Source: Artocarpus heterophyllus (Eukaryota; Streptophyta; Magnoliopsida; Rosales; Moraceae). Taken from it: a DNA stretch of 64,000 nt. Both the position numbers and the translations under genes were made by a program. The notes below the pieces were generated by a model. That model made no database searches. It saw nothing but the letters and a program-made list of their open reading frames with translations, and was not told the origin of the DNA. Of this stretch, positions 34,760 to 47,519 are shown piece after piece. Every line of letters begins with the position of its first letter. Within the stretch, counting starts at the first letter, position 1. Location: NCBI GenBank assembly GCA_025403435.1, contig JAJQZP010000042.1:372001-436000 (forward strand), in the 5' to 3' direction.

Positions 34760-36092
34760 TGTGACACTCGTTATTTTTCTAACAAGTATTATTATAATTA
34801 AATTAATTATTACTATAAAAATTTTATTTTATCTAAAATCTATTCCATATTATTTATTTTTTCTTATTTTTAAATTTTTTTAAATTTTTTTATATTTATT
34901 TAACATATTTACCGAAATACCCTTGAAACTTTTATTTAATTACAAAAATGTCATTTGATATTTTGTGCACCAAAGTCTCCGATGGAGACCACCCTTCACC
35001 TACTTGTCCCCTTTCAATTATTTTGATCTTCTTTGAGTCTCTTCCCTTCACTCTCTCTCACACATCTCTCTCTCTCCCTGCTCTTCATCTCCTTTCTTCT
35101 TTTCTTCTTCTTTCTTCCACTACAACCAAGAACAGAGGAAAGTTCAAGAAAAACCAAACATCACACCAAGCCATTTTCTCACCAAAATTTACAAAAACAA
35201 CCTCCTAGCAACTCATAGACCTTGAAATCAAGGAGTTTTAATGATCAAAACAATATATTTGACTTGGATTTGAGATAAGTTTTTCCAAATTTGGATTATG
35301 TTTTGAGTATGAAAATCTATAGAAATAAGTTTATACTGTATATAGATGATTATCTATTATTTATACATTGTTTTTATGTGTAGAGAGCTGTTAGAAAACC
35401 AAGATTTTTTTTAAAAAAAAAAGCTTAAAATTTGAAATATGGGTTCTTTGGGAAAATTTTTCCACCGTTTTTTTATAGAAAACAAGATGTCATTTTCCCA
35501 AACAACTACCTGTCGCTTTTCCTTAAAAAAAGCATTTCGTTTTTGTTAAACAGAAAATATAACTAGAAACTTGCTTTCATCAAGACTCGAACTGTAACCT
35601 CTTAATATCTTAAGATTCCTTCTACCATTTCACTGATTCTATTCCTTTGTTAATTCTCTTGTTGTTTTATATATTATAGGTCGGATTGACCGGACCATAA
35701 TACAAAATTTTTATTCAAATTTTTATTCTAAAATATTTTAATCTCACATTATTTTTGTTTTAAACTATTTTTAGAACATTTTAGATTGGAATTTGGGTCA
35801 ATTTTTGTTGCTATTAAAATTAAATTAGGTGTTTAGTTTTATATGCAAATTTTGAACATATTAATTATTATGGCATGCTAATAAAAATAGATAGTAAATT
35901 GGCATGATTATAGAGTAGGATTTAAGTTAAAATATAGTTATTTTATATGTCCTAGGATAACGATGGAGCTTACTTGGTGAACTTGGTTTTGTGAGCTAGA
36001 AGTTATCAGCAGTATATTCGCCAAGAGGTAGGGAATATATTACTCATCTTTTGTGAGGTTTTATAGAATTAAAATTGGTTCTTTGCATTGCA

Positions 36093-36128
<36 letters not shown>

Positions 36129-36383
36129 AACTGTTATTATATGAATAGACAATAGCATGAACTCGTCCTGTAATATAAAACGAGGAATAAATTAATTTGA
36201 CACGTATTGAATAAATTGAAAAGCATGGTTAGGAAATATACTCTATACATAACAGTAGTAGTTATGAGAGGAATGGTTAGACGTAAAGAGGGCGGCGGTT
36301 ACGTCATTGGGCACGAATACCCTAAAAGCTAAAGTATGGGGGAGGTGATAACGCTTTCTTGGGTCGAAAGTCCTAGAATATAC
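34760..36383 (+). mobile_element. F1 LTR, copy 2, 3' end replaced
   Basis: The start TGTGACACTCGTTATTTT matches the F1 start at 62256 (reverse). The CT-rich leader (35030-35130), the TA repeat near 36100 and the segment 'ataccctaaa' to 'gtcctagaa' (about 36320-36378) all match the complete F1 copy in order. At 36384 the sequence switches to the start of an F2 LTR, so about the last fifth of F1 is missing. No coding region is present; two overlapping open frames at 34948-35218 come from the CT-rich leader. Confidence 0.8.
36097..36123. repeat. TA microsatellite in F1
   Basis: Pure AT/TA dinucleotides inside F1. The other F1 copy has a TA run at the same place (60812-60827), so the repeat is part of the element. 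Confidence 0.9.
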
Positions 36384-38402
36384 TATTGAAAAAATAGTAC
36401 ACAATGGAATTTTAAATTTTTTTTATACCAGAGTATTTTTCAAAACACAAGTTTGACACGTTATATACATAAATTAACCAGATCTTACTAACCTTTTAAT
36501 TGCTGAAAAGCTTCCAAAATCGATGAAGAGAAAGGATGTTGCAGAATGACCTCAACCAACTAACCTTCTTTGCTATTCTCTATCCACGATTGGTAGGTGT
36601 GTGGGCACACTCGTACAACTCTTACAACAAGCAACTCTCCTTCCAACCAATCGAGAAACCCAAAGCTATAGTTCGTGATGTGTGAGCAATACCTTTTAGG
36701 GAGTTTCAGAGTCTCACCAGCAAAGTCTCACTCTTAATCTCTCAATTGATCTAAATAACTTATGAGACTCACTTCCTATTTATAAAGGTTAGGTCTAGGG
36801 TCAGTCCTTGTCAGATTAGGCCTTAAAAATTTGAATCAGAATCAATATCTGATAAAATTTGCGTAAAAACACGTGATCTATTTATCGCTCAGTCGGTAGG
36901 CCAATTTGGCAGATCGGCCTACTGAATCTCCTTCATCAGCAGGTCAAACTTGAGTACCGGCCTACCGAACTTACGATAAATGATCTCTGTGAGTCTTTAT
37001 TTTTTACCCGAGATTCTAGAGATAGAGCCTCAGTTTTAATTCAAATAACCCAATAGAGAAATTATCTAATTAAAACACTCATATCTAGATAATCTCTAGG
37101 AAAATAAATATTCTTGATAATTTAACAAGTTTATCTTGAATTAATTTATTCAAAATTAATTCAACTGATAAACAGACATGAATTATCTGAACACAATAAT
37201 TCAAAAAGTTTATCTTTAATTAATTTTCTACAAAATTAATTCAACTGATAAACAAACATGAATTTTTGATCCTATCAAATTTCAATCAATCTGATAATCT
37301 GACATAAGTTACCAATTATTATAAAAGCATGTCGTATCGTTACAGGATTTATTATGAGCAAGCAAAGAAGACCTGATGGACCTACATAGTTCAAGCTCCC
37401 GATAATTATGAAACCTAATATCCTAGATATACATTTTATGATTATCAACTCCAACGCTACTCCACTAAAAGCTTAGAGCTGCACTCTAGAACCATATAGA
37501 ATTATGAAGCCCGTATAGCTAAGTCTTCATGATATATCATAATGTATAGAATCCCTATAGGATTTTCTATAATCAGCTTAAGGATAAATTCTGTCTTACC
37601 TTTCTAATTATTTTTATCTTACATTCTATTATCTCACCATCAGAAAACTTACTGTCTAAAGACAGTATACCATTTGGTTACACCTATGTATCCAAATTGT
37701 TGAGCGTTGTAGTTTTTTAATTATAGGATAATGCATATAAGAGGATATCAACTACTCCTGAAGAGGAGCTATGGATTCCATATCTATGAATAACAGGTTT
37801 ACGCTATTAAAAGTCATGCCTATAATGTACCAGCATGCGTACCAACATAAAATGTGGATGTCACCCTTTCGTACATCAAAAGACACAAGTCAATACAACG
37901 GGCCCACTATTCATCTTAGGATTAAGATACTACATAAATGATTGTCTAAAGTGAGTCAATTTGCTAAAAGAGAATTATTAATCCAAATGAATTCACCTTA
38001 TGTCCCGATCCAACATATCGTCACCTATGACAATACGCCAATGTTTCTATTCGCGGAGTCCACCTCCGATGGTCAAGACAAGCCATCTCCCAATAGGGAT
38101 ATAGACAACATAACAATCTTTATATGAATAAATCGCCAAACTTTATTCCCTTGATTGTGGATCTTATGATTTAGACCGTCACCTTAAGAATAGTGTTTTT
38201 TGCATAATTTGTCTATCATATGCCAAATTCTTAAAGGTTTAGACTGACAATCTCAAACTTTTGTTTGCTTAACATACATTCAACAAATATGAATGTAAAG
38301 AGGACAAGATTTGGTATATAGATAATAAATGAATTCTTTATTGATAAAAATACCTCCAAAAACATATTACATTTTTACTCCTTAGGGCACACACATTTAA
38401 CA
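36384..38402 (-). repeat. F2 LTR1 (3' LTR of internal 1)
   Basis: Its inner end is TGTTAAATGTG (reverse, 38402) and its outer end reads TATTGAAAAAATAG (36384), where TG has become TA. It aligns throughout with LTR2 and LTR3. The GC-rich cluster is at 36892-36970. Confidence 0.88.
36892..36970. repeat. GC-rich motif cluster in F2 LTR1
   Basis: Degenerate units TCGGTAGGCCAA, ATCGGCCTACTGA, CAGCAGGTCAA and ACCGGCCTACCGAA, with orientations alternating, at the U3 position described for the solo LTR. Confidence 0.8.
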
Positions 38403-38839
38403 ATCTCCCACTTGCACTGAGTGAGTAAATATGACAAATCTTGTATCCCTATAGCTTCCACATGCCTCTCGAAGACTCTCCTAGTAAGTGTCTTTGTGAA
38501 TGGATCAGCTAAATTGTCTTCTGACGCGATTTTGCACACCGTGACATGCCTGCCCTTGATGAAGTCCTTTATCACATGATACTTCCGATCTATATGTTTA
38601 CTCTTCTTATGAAATCTTGGTTCCTTAGCATTAGTTACCGCCACACTGTTATCACAGTATAGTGGTACCGCCTTATCCATACCAGGAACTACCTCAAGAT
38701 CCCCAAGGAACTTGCGGAGCCACACTGCTTCTTTCGAAGCATCACTAGCTACCACATACTCAGCCTCTATCATTAAATCTGAAGTGCAATCTTGCTTCAC
38801 ACTTCTCCAACTGATGGCACCGCCGCCCAGAGTAAACAC
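38403..38839 (-). pseudogene. F2 RNase H domain, internal 1
   Basis: The open frame from 38839 reads TLGGGAISWRSVKQDC, then IEAEYVVASDASKEAVWLRK, YCDNSVAV and HIDRKYHVIKDF. These are the usual copia RNase H motifs including the catalytic Asp residues. The frame runs into the LTR and ends at 38375. The purine-rich AAGTGGGAGAT next to the LTR (38403-38413, read in reverse) is the polypurine tract. Of all parts of this element, this one is best preserved. Confidence 0.88.
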
Positions 38840-39929
38840 AAAGATGAAGTCGATCTCCTAGAATCTAAACAGGATTGGAAATTTGAATCAGTATATCCTA
38901 GAGGAGTCGAGTCCTTACCCAAATATACAAGCATATACCCTCGAATCCTTCTTAGGTATTTTAAAATATGCTTTACTGCAACTCAGTGATTTGATCCTAG
39001 GTCCACCTGAAATCGACTTGCAATCCCGACCGCATAACAAATATTAGGTCGTGTACAAAGCATAGCATACATGAGACTACCCACTGCCGAAGCATAAGGC
39101 ACCTTCTTCATGTATTCTCTTTCTTCATTAGACTTTGGAGAGTTTTCTTAGAAAGAGTAATTCTAGACCTAGATGGTTGCCCACCTTTCTTGGAATCCTG
39201 CATTGCAAACCTCCTAAGAATCTTACCTATATAGCCGACTTGGGATAAAACTATCATTTTGTTTTTCCTATCCCGAAAGATTTGGATACCAAGAATAAAA
39301 TTAGCCTCACCCAAGTCCTTCATGTCAAACTGCTTGGTCAATCATAATTTAACTAATGACAATGCCCAACGTCATTGCCAATTAGCACAATGTCATCTAC
39401 ATAGAGCAGCATAAATACCACCTTCCTATCCTTAATCTGTTTGTACACACATGGTTCATCTACATTTTGTGAGAACCCATAAGTCTTGATCACCTGATCA
39501 AATCTTATGTTCCAAGAACAGGAGGCCTGCTTAAGTCTATAAATTGACTTTAGCAGCTTACAAACCTTACCCTCTTGACCCTTGACCTTGAACCCATCTA
39601 GTTGTTCCATATAAATGGAATCACCAAGATAGCCATTTAGAAAAGTCATCTTGACATCTAACTGCTAAATCTCGTAGTCAAAAGCGGCATTTATGGACAA
39701 AAAAATTCGGATGGACTTAGGCATGGCTACAGCGAAAAGGTTTTCTCGTAATCGGTTCCTTCCTTTTGCATGTATCCTTAGCTACCAGTCTAGCCTTATA
39801 GGTTTCAACCTTTCCATCCACTCCTCTCTTCCACTTATAGATCCACTTACACCCTATGGGTTTTACCCATTCAAGAAGATCCACAAGTTCCCAGACCCGA
39901 GTCTCCATAGACTTTATCTCTGTGTTCAT
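38840..39929 (-). pseudogene. F2 reverse transcriptase, internal 1
   Basis: Three open frames follow each other on the minus strand. The first (39929-39717) has the RT entry GCKWIYKWKRGVDG. The second (39649-39353) has TFLNGYLGDSIYMEQ, a YRLKQ segment and the catalytic LLYVDDIVLIG. The third (39341-39108) has MTKQFDMKDLGEANFILGIQ. Frameshifts separate them, near 39700 and 39350, and the link to RNase H near 38990 is also broken. Confidence 0.88.
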
Positions 39930-39938
39930 GGCCTCTGT

Positions 39939-41480
39939 CTAGAGTTTTGAATCAACATCCTCCATAGCCTCTTCGTAAGTGTAAGGATCCCTATCATATT
40001 CATCCGATTCTGCCAAGAAGGCTTCACCATTGAACATATACCTTTCGGGTTGATGCCTGATCCTCCCACTACACCGAAGCCCTTTAGGTTGTTGTTTAGG
40101 TTTGTTTGGTCTTTCTACACTGATCGGAACGGTTTCATTCGAAACCTTCAGAGTGATTTGATCACTCCTTAACTCCTCAAGCACTACTTTGATTCGAGGT
40201 TTAAAGTCATCCATGTAACTCTCCTCAAGGAAAGTTGCATTAGTTGAAAGCACAACTTTATTTTCCTTTGGGTTATAGAAATAACCCCCTTTAGTCCCTT
40301 TTGGATATCCTACAAACACGCAAACTTTCGAATGTGCTTCCAACTTATTCGCATCCTTAAACAGGACATGAGCCAGACATCTCTATATGCAAATATGGTT
40401 TAAGGATGTCTTTCTGCCCGTCTACAACTCATGAGGAGTTTTTGGGGACCTATTTTGAAGGCATATTGTTAAAAGGATAACATGTAGTTTGTAGTGCACA
40501 TCCCCAAAAAGACAAAGGCAATGATGAATAACTCATCATAGACCTGACCATGTCCAATAAAGTCTTATTTCTTCTCTCTGCTATGCCATTCTGCTGCGGA
40601 GTACCTAGCATAGTCAAATGGGATAAAATCTCATTCTCTAATATGTGTCCTAAAAACTCATCAAAAAGGTATTCTCTACCTCAATCGGATCGAAGTGCTT
40701 TTATAGGCCTGTCCAATTGCTTTTCCACTTCAGCCTGAAACTCCCTAAACTTGTCAAAAGTTTTGCTTTTGTGGTGCATTAGGTGCACATACCCATACCT
40801 TGAGTAATCGTCCATAAAAGTGATGAAACACTCATACCCTCCTCATGCCCAGATGTTCATCGGTCCGCAAACATCACTATACATAAGTTCTAAAACCCCT
40901 TCGGCCCTATTGCCCTTAGACATGATGGTCTTTTGGTCATTTTACCCTCTAAACAAGATTTACATTGTGGTATAGATTCCACCTTTAAGTGACTTAAAGG
41001 TCGATCCCTTACCAACCTTTGAATCCTATTTAGGTTAATATGATCAAGTTGCAAATGCCAAAGATAAGTCTTATTAGAGTGAGAAGTTTTAAGTCTTTTA
41101 GAGTTATTATCATTTATCTCAGCATTAAGTAGTAAGTCCATCTTAGGTTTGATAAAATATAGATTATTTTACATCCATCCAGAACAGATAAAAGATTTGT
41201 TTTTACGAATCACCACTTTATTATTAAAAGAAACCAAATAGGAGTCTTTAAATAAACAAGCTACATAAATTAAATTCCTTTTAAATTTAGGAACATAAAA
41301 ACAATCTCACAAAATTAAATTCCTATAATTATCAAAATAAAGATGGATGTCTCCCATTGCTTCCGCTAAGACCAAGGATCTATCGCCCATCTAAAGCATG
41401 AAGTCTTCATGAAGCAGACTTCTAGTTTCTTTGAACCCCTACAGAGAAATGCAAACATCATTAGTTGCACTAGAATCTAT
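39939..41480 (-). pseudogene. F2 protease and integrase, internal 1
   Basis: Minus-strand translation gives the protease site as DSSAT (Gly of the active site changed), near 41480. The pre-integrase zinc site follows (WHLQLDH..CKSC, 41141-40890). The integrase core comes in broken frames, with YSDVCGPM, LRSD followed by a stop and GREY, then NGIAERRN, which are the three catalytic acidic positions. The open frame 40343-39939 covers the C-terminal part (VGYPKGTKGGYFYNP) and the linker before RT. Several stops make it inactive. Confidence 0.85.
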
Positions 41481-42362
41481 GACCTAAATGTCACTGGATT
41501 CCTTAACCAAACAGGTTTCTAAATACAGAAGATCACACCTACCTCCTTTGGAAAGGAAGTCCTTGCAATGCTTCTTGATGCGCCCAACCTTCCCACAAAA
41601 GAAGCACTTAAGCTTCTTTAGGTTATTTTTCTTCTTCTTCTTGCTCTTGTTGTTATCAGGAATAGAAGACTTCTCATTCTTGGCCCGTTGCTTCTTTTCA
41701 TTCCTAGAGTTGGGATTGGAACTAGAAGCAACCGCCAAATTAGCCTCTCCACCTACAAAAGACTCCCTGATCGACAGTTCGAACTCCTGTGACTGTTTTA
41801 TCAACTATGTTAAGGTCATATCCTGTTTATCGCTCAAATCAAAAGTAGCTCTAAACAGAATAAATTCCTTTGATAGAGTCACAAAGACCATAGTCATCTG
41901 AGTTTTGGCATCAATGTCGGCTCAATTAGTTTGTGCCTTAGCGAGGTAACCCATGATCAACATCATGTGCTCCTTTACAGATGTCCTCGGTCTCTGCTTA
42001 CAGTTTAAGAGTTTCCAAAGTGCCCCTTGCTATTTTGTTAGGGCCTGGCCTCCAAATATGTCTTCTAGATTATCCAAGATCTCCTTTGCAGTCTCATAAT
42101 CCTCGTGTTGAGCCTACAGCATGATATTCATGCTAACTACAACATAACAGCAGGCCTAATTATTAGTATCTTTCCAACGATCATATGCTTGGAATTGATC
42201 GTTGGTGGAGTCTCCCATAGGCTTGGGAGGACAAGGAGTTGTGAGCACAAATTTCAGTTTCTCAAAGGAGAGGACAATATCTAGGTTCTGTTTCCAATCA
42301 TTAAAATTCTCTCCAGTTAATTGGTTTTTGTCAAGTATCGAAGATAAAACATTTTTAGACAT
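41481..42362 (-). pseudogene. F2 gag, internal 1
   Basis: The start at 42362 gives MSKNVLSSILDKNQLTGENF, then DWKQNLDIVLSFEKLKFVL, a typical gag N-terminus of long-LTR copia elements. The frame breaks after 42156 and resumes at 41804-41484 with a lysine-rich stretch and the knuckle CFFCGKVGRIKKHC, in which the zinc-binding His is replaced by Arg. A long AT-rich leader separates the start from the 5' LTR. Confidence 0.88.
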
Positions 42363-44060
42363 TTTAACCTACAATAAAGAATCATATACCAAATATAAGC
42401 AAACATGCAACAATAATTTAGTAAGATAACACAATTATGTAAAAACATATAAATGTGTTTATGTGTCAAAATCTTGAAAATATCACAACCTTACAATGAT
42501 AATTCCCAACTCAGAATTCAACAAGCTCCTAGGGGAGTCATGCCAAATTCAATCAGGACCACAGATCCCCTTCTAATTAATATATGCCATCTAGAACCCA
42601 TGTAATTCAGTATATATCAGTAGTCGTTTCTTTGGCCATTGATTTTATTAACAAAGCTCCTAGGGGAGGTTAATAATAAAATTAACATGAGTGTATAACC
42701 ATCGTTTCAATATTTTATCCATGATTTATAATCACCACCTAGGGGTATGCAATGATAAATCATACCAAAATACCTTATCCTCTCAGAGATCCAATCTGTT
42801 AGATGATAGAAATCCCTTCCTAGGGGTCGAGACCACCATGTTCTTCCTATGGACCAAAGATGGAGGCCTTAGGTCCTCTCTTCAAAAACCTTCTCCCACT
42901 CAATCTTTTAAAATCAAAGTTTTATTTTAAAAACATACATGAACAATTTTAAGTGAGCGGCACTTCCTATTCTATATGGCATGTTATCAATATACTTGGC
43001 AAATCATATTATAATGCCGACAAGCAAAACTACAAGCAAAATAATAAGAAATAACCATAATATTATGGTTCCACCCTAGAGAATAGAAAACAAAGATTAC
43101 AAGAGAATAATCAAAATATTTTATTGATTCTTCATCCTTGAATCCTCAAGCCATATCCTTCTTCATGTAATGCCCATCTTCAAGTCTTCAATATTGTATG
43201 AATCAAATACTCTATATTTCCGATCATATCCAGATTTTAATGTTTCTCAGAATTGTCCTAAAAATAAAATTAAAACTATATTAAAAACTACACCTTTTTT
43301 GAAAAAATTTCCAGCTCTCTGTCGACAAGTTGATCCTAGACCGGCCTGCCGGTCATGATCCACTGGCCTACTGATTTTCACAGACTGGCCTGTCAGACCA
43401 TAACAAATCGGCTTGTTGAACCAGAAGTTTGGCTTGCCGCTAGAGCCACCTGATTTTTGCCCCTCAGATGGCCTACCGAACCTCATGTCTGGCCTGCTGA
43501 TCTGTGACCATCGGTTTGCCGAACTTGAGGGTTCGGCATGCCAATCGAGTAGAAACCATCCTTTTTAGAAAATATAGTTTCTAATGCAATTTATCAATTT
43601 TATTTTCAACAATTCAAAAACATAAATTTAGAGACTCAAGAAATACCTGAGAATGCTATCATCCATCTTTTAGATCCGCCTTCTAGATCCGTCTCATCCG
43701 AATGATTATTTAATTATAAAATTCTTACAAATTTAAAATTAAATAACAATTTCTAGATGAAGATGATAGTCCGCCATCTAATTACATGAAAAACCTAGAT
43801 ACATATTCTAACATATAAGGAACCATAACGGGTATAAATTAATTAATTAATTAATAATAAATAATAATTTAATCAATCATAATTAATTAATAAGCATTCA
43901 CCATTTAATCCATGACAACATATAAATATATAGAAATCTAAGTGTCAACTCTCTATAAAATCAAATTCAAGCATAGGAAAGATCAAGATCACATAATTTA
44001 TGCATATAGCATGATCATAAACTCGTAAATTTACGTAAAAACTATGGCTCTGATACCAAT
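42363..44060 (-). mobile_element. F2 untranslated leader and primer site, internal 1
   Basis: The leader of about 1.7 kb is non-coding. The primer site GCTCTGATACCA (reverse of TGGTATCAGAGC) is at 44047-44058 next to LTR2. Four CCTAGGGG units occur at 42528, 42659, 42738 and 42819. A GC-rich motif cluster lies at 43321-43549. The open frames in it are short and not conserved in the second copy's frame. Confidence 0.85.
43321..43549. repeat. GC-rich motif cluster in F2 leader 1
   Basis: Units such as ACCGGCCTGCCGGT, ACTGGCCTGTCAGA, ATCGGCTTGTTGAA, TCTGGCCTGCTGAT and TTCGGCATGCCAAT repeat about every 25-35 bp in one main orientation. The spacing is more regular than in the LTR clusters. Confidence 0.8.
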
Positions 44061-46076
44061 TGCTGAAAAATAGTATATAGTAAAATTTTAAAAATTTTTA
44101 AATCAGAGTATTTTTCAAAACATAAGTTTGACATGCTATATGCATAAATTAACCACGATCTTACTAACCTTTTAAATGTCGAAAAACTTTCTTAATCAGT
44201 GAAGAGAAGTAACGTTCCAAAAAGACCTCAACCAACTGGCCTTCTTTGCTATTCTCTATCCATGATCGGAGTGAGTGTGGGCTCACATGTACAGCTCTTC
44301 CACCAGGCGACTCTCCTTCCAACCAATTGAGAGAACCCAAAGCTAGTGTTCGTGATTTGTGAACAAGAGCTCTCAGGGAGTTTTTAGAATCTCACCAGTA
44401 GAGTTTCACTCTTAATCTCTCAATTGATCTAAATAATAAAGAGACTCACTCTACTTTTATAGAGGTTGGGTCTAGGAGTCAGTCCTTATCAAATAAGACC
44501 TCAAAAATTTGAATCAAAGTCAAATCAAAATTGATATATGATAAAATCGCATGGAAAAATGTGTGATCCTTTTATCGTTGGTCGGCAGGCCGATCTACTA
44601 CCGAACCTCCTCGATCGGCAGGCCAAACTTAGAGATCGGCCTGTCGAACATCCCAGAAAAAATCCATGCAAATCTTTATTTCCACCCAAGATTCTTGGGA
44701 TAGAGCCTCAGTTTTAATTCAAATAAGCCAATAGAGAAGTTATCTGATTAAAACAATCATATCTAGATAATCTCTAGGAAAATAAATATTCCTGATTATT
44801 CAACAAGTTTATTTTGAATTAATTCAAAATTAATCCAACCGATAAACAACCATGAATTATCTAATCCTCATAATTCAATAAGTTTATCTTGAATTAATTT
44901 TATCACAAAATTAATTCAACCGATAAACAGACATGAATTATCTGATTTTATCAAATTTCAACCAATTTGATAAATCTGATATAAGTCACCAATTATTGAA
45001 AAACTATATCGTATCGTTATAGGATTTTTGTGAGCTAGCAAATGAGACCAAATGGACCTACATAGTTCAAGCTCTCGATAATTATGAAACCTAATATCCC
45101 AGATATACATTTCATAATTATCAACTCCAACGCTACTCCACTAAAAGCTTAGAGCTGCACTCTCGAACCATTTAGAATTACAAAGCCCGTATAGCTAAGT
45201 CTCCATGACATATCATAATGTATCGCATCCCTATAAGATTATCCATAGTCAGCTTAAGGATAAATTCTGTCTTATCTTCCCAATTATTTTTATCTTACAT
45301 TCTATTATCTCACCATTGGAAAACTTACTGTCTAAAGACAATATACCATTCGGTTTACCTATGTATCCAAATGGTTGATCGCTGTAATTTTCTAATTATT
45401 GGATAACACATATAAGAGGATATCACTACTCTTAAAGAGGAGCTATGGATTCCATATATATGAATAACATGTCTAAGCTATCAAGAGTCATGCCTCCAAT
45501 GTACTAGCATGCGTACCACTATTAAAATGTAGATGTCACCCTTTGGTACTTCAAAGACATAAGTCAAGACAACGGGCCTACTATTCATCTCAAGATTAAG
45601 ATACAAAACATATGATTGTCTAAAGTGAATTAATTTGCTGAGACATAATTATTAATCTAAATCAATTCACTTTATGTCCCGATCCAGCACATCGTCACCT
45701 ATGACAATGTGCCAATGTTTCTATTCGTGGAGTCTACCTGCGATGGTCAAGACAAACCATCTCCCAAGAGGGACATAGACAACATAACAATCTTTACATG
45801 AATGAAGCGCCTAACTTTATTTCCTTAATTGCGGATCTTATGATTTAGATCATCACCTTAAGAATTGTGTATTCCACATAATCTGTCCATCATATGCCCA
45901 ATTCTTAAAGGTTTAGAGCGACAGTCTGAGATTTTTATTTACTTAACATACATTCAACAAATATGAATGTAAAGAGGACAAGATTTGGTATATAGATAAT
46001 AAATGAATTCTTTATTGATAAAAATGTCTCCAAAAACATATTATATTTTTACTCCTTAGGGCATACACGTCTAACA
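44061..46076 (-). repeat. F2 LTR2 (5' LTR of internal 1)
   Basis: It runs from TGCTGAAAAATAG (44061) to ACGTCTAACA (46076), 2016 bp. Internal 2 joins its far end without a polypurine tract: the sequence goes directly to tcagctaaattg, which in internal 1 lies about 105 bp inside the element. Confidence 0.9.
44581..44650. repeat. GC-rich motif cluster in F2 LTR2
   Basis: Exact TCGGCAGGCCGA at 44582-44593, then ATCGGCAGGCCAA and ATCGGCCTGTCGAA. Confidence 0.85.
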
Positions 46077-46473
46077 TCAGCTAAATTGTCCTCGGATGAG
46101 ATTTTGCAAACATCGACATGCCCGCCTTTTACAAAGTTCTTTATCACGTGATACTTCCAATCAATATGCTTACTCTTTTTGTAAAATCTTGGTTCCTTAG
46201 CATTAGTTACTACCGCATTGTTATTACAGTACAGCGATACCACCTTATCCATACCAAGAACTCCCTCAAGCTCCCCAAGGAACTTGCAGAGCCACACTGC
46301 TTCTTTCGAAGCATCACTAGTTGCCACATACTCGCCCTCCATCATTGAATCTGAAGTGCAATCTTGCTTCACACTTCTCCAACTGGTGGCACCACCGCCT
46401 AGAGTAAACACAAACCAAAGCCTATCTCCTCGAATCTAGACAAGATTGGACATCTGAGTCAGTGTATCCTTGA

Positions 46474-46606
46474 TGAGACTGTAAAAGTGTACATTTTCTA
46501 AGGCTAAAATCATTTATTTACGCTTTTATTTCTCATTAAATTCTCTAATTAATAGAAATTTTGTGTTAATAAGTATTTTCGTGTCTTAGTGTATAAATGT
46601 GTTCAG
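46474..46606 (+). repeat. 130-bp fragment shared with a gypsy-type LTR
   Basis: TGATGAGACTGTAAAAGTGT and the following bases match, in reverse, the segment ending at 62531. It sits exactly between the two F2 parts of internal 2, so it marks the deletion junction. Confidence 0.7.
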
Positions 46607-47340
46607 GACCCGTATGATCCAGCATATACTAATAATCGTTTCTTTGGCCATTAATTTTATTAACAGAGCTCCTAGGGGAGGTTAATAATAAAATTAACGT
46701 GAGTGTATAACCACCATTTTAATATTTTATCCATTATTTATAATCACCACTTAGGGGCGTGCAACCATAAATCATACCAAAATATCTTATCCTTTCAGAG
46801 ATCCAATCTTATACATGATAGAAATCCCTTCCTAGGGGTCGGGACCACCATGTTCTTCCTATGGACCAACGATGGAGGCCTTAGGTCCTCTCTTTGAAAA
46901 CCTTCTCCCACTCAATCTTTTGAAGTCAAGGTTTTATTTTAAAATTATGCATGAACAATTTTAATATGAGCGGCACTCCCTATTCTATATGAAATGTTAT
47001 CAATATACATGGTAAATCATATTATAATGCAGACAAGCAAAGCAATCAAGCAAAGTTACAAGCAAAATAATAATAACCGTAATATTATGGTTCCACCCTA
47101 GAGAATAGAAAACTAAGATTACAAGAGAATAATCGAGACATCTATCGATTCTTCATCCTTGAATCCTCAAGCTGTATCCTTCTTCATGTAATATCCATCT
47201 TCAAGTCTTCAATCCCATATGAATCGAATACTTCATATTTCCGGTCATATCCAAATTTAATGTTTCTCAGAATCGTCCCAAAAATAAAATTAAAACTGCA
47301 TTGGAAAAATTGCACCTTTTCTGGACACTTGGCAGCTCTC

Positions 47341-47519
47341 GGTCGGCAGGCCGATCTGGATAATCGGCTTGCCGAACTGAAAGTTCGGCATGCCGGCAGA
47401 GCTCTAAAATTTCTACCCCACTGTCGGCCTGCCGGACCATACGTCCTGCCTGTCTATCTGTGACCTTCGGCCTGTCGAACTGTGAGGTCTGGCATGCTGA
47501 GGTCCGGCATGCCGACCGA
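47341..47519. repeat. GC-rich motif cluster in F2 leader 2
   Basis: Exact TCGGCAGGCCGA at 47343-47354, then ATCGGCTTGCCGAA, TTCGGCATGCCGGC, TGTCGGCCTGCCGG, TTCGGCCTGTCGAA and TCCGGCATGCCGAC. Less decayed than the cluster in leader 1. Confidence 0.88.

Noticed and set aside
34948..35218. Two overlapping CT-rich open frames
   Set aside because: They are low-complexity Ser/Leu/Phe sequences from the F1 leader, and the other F1 copy does not keep the frame.
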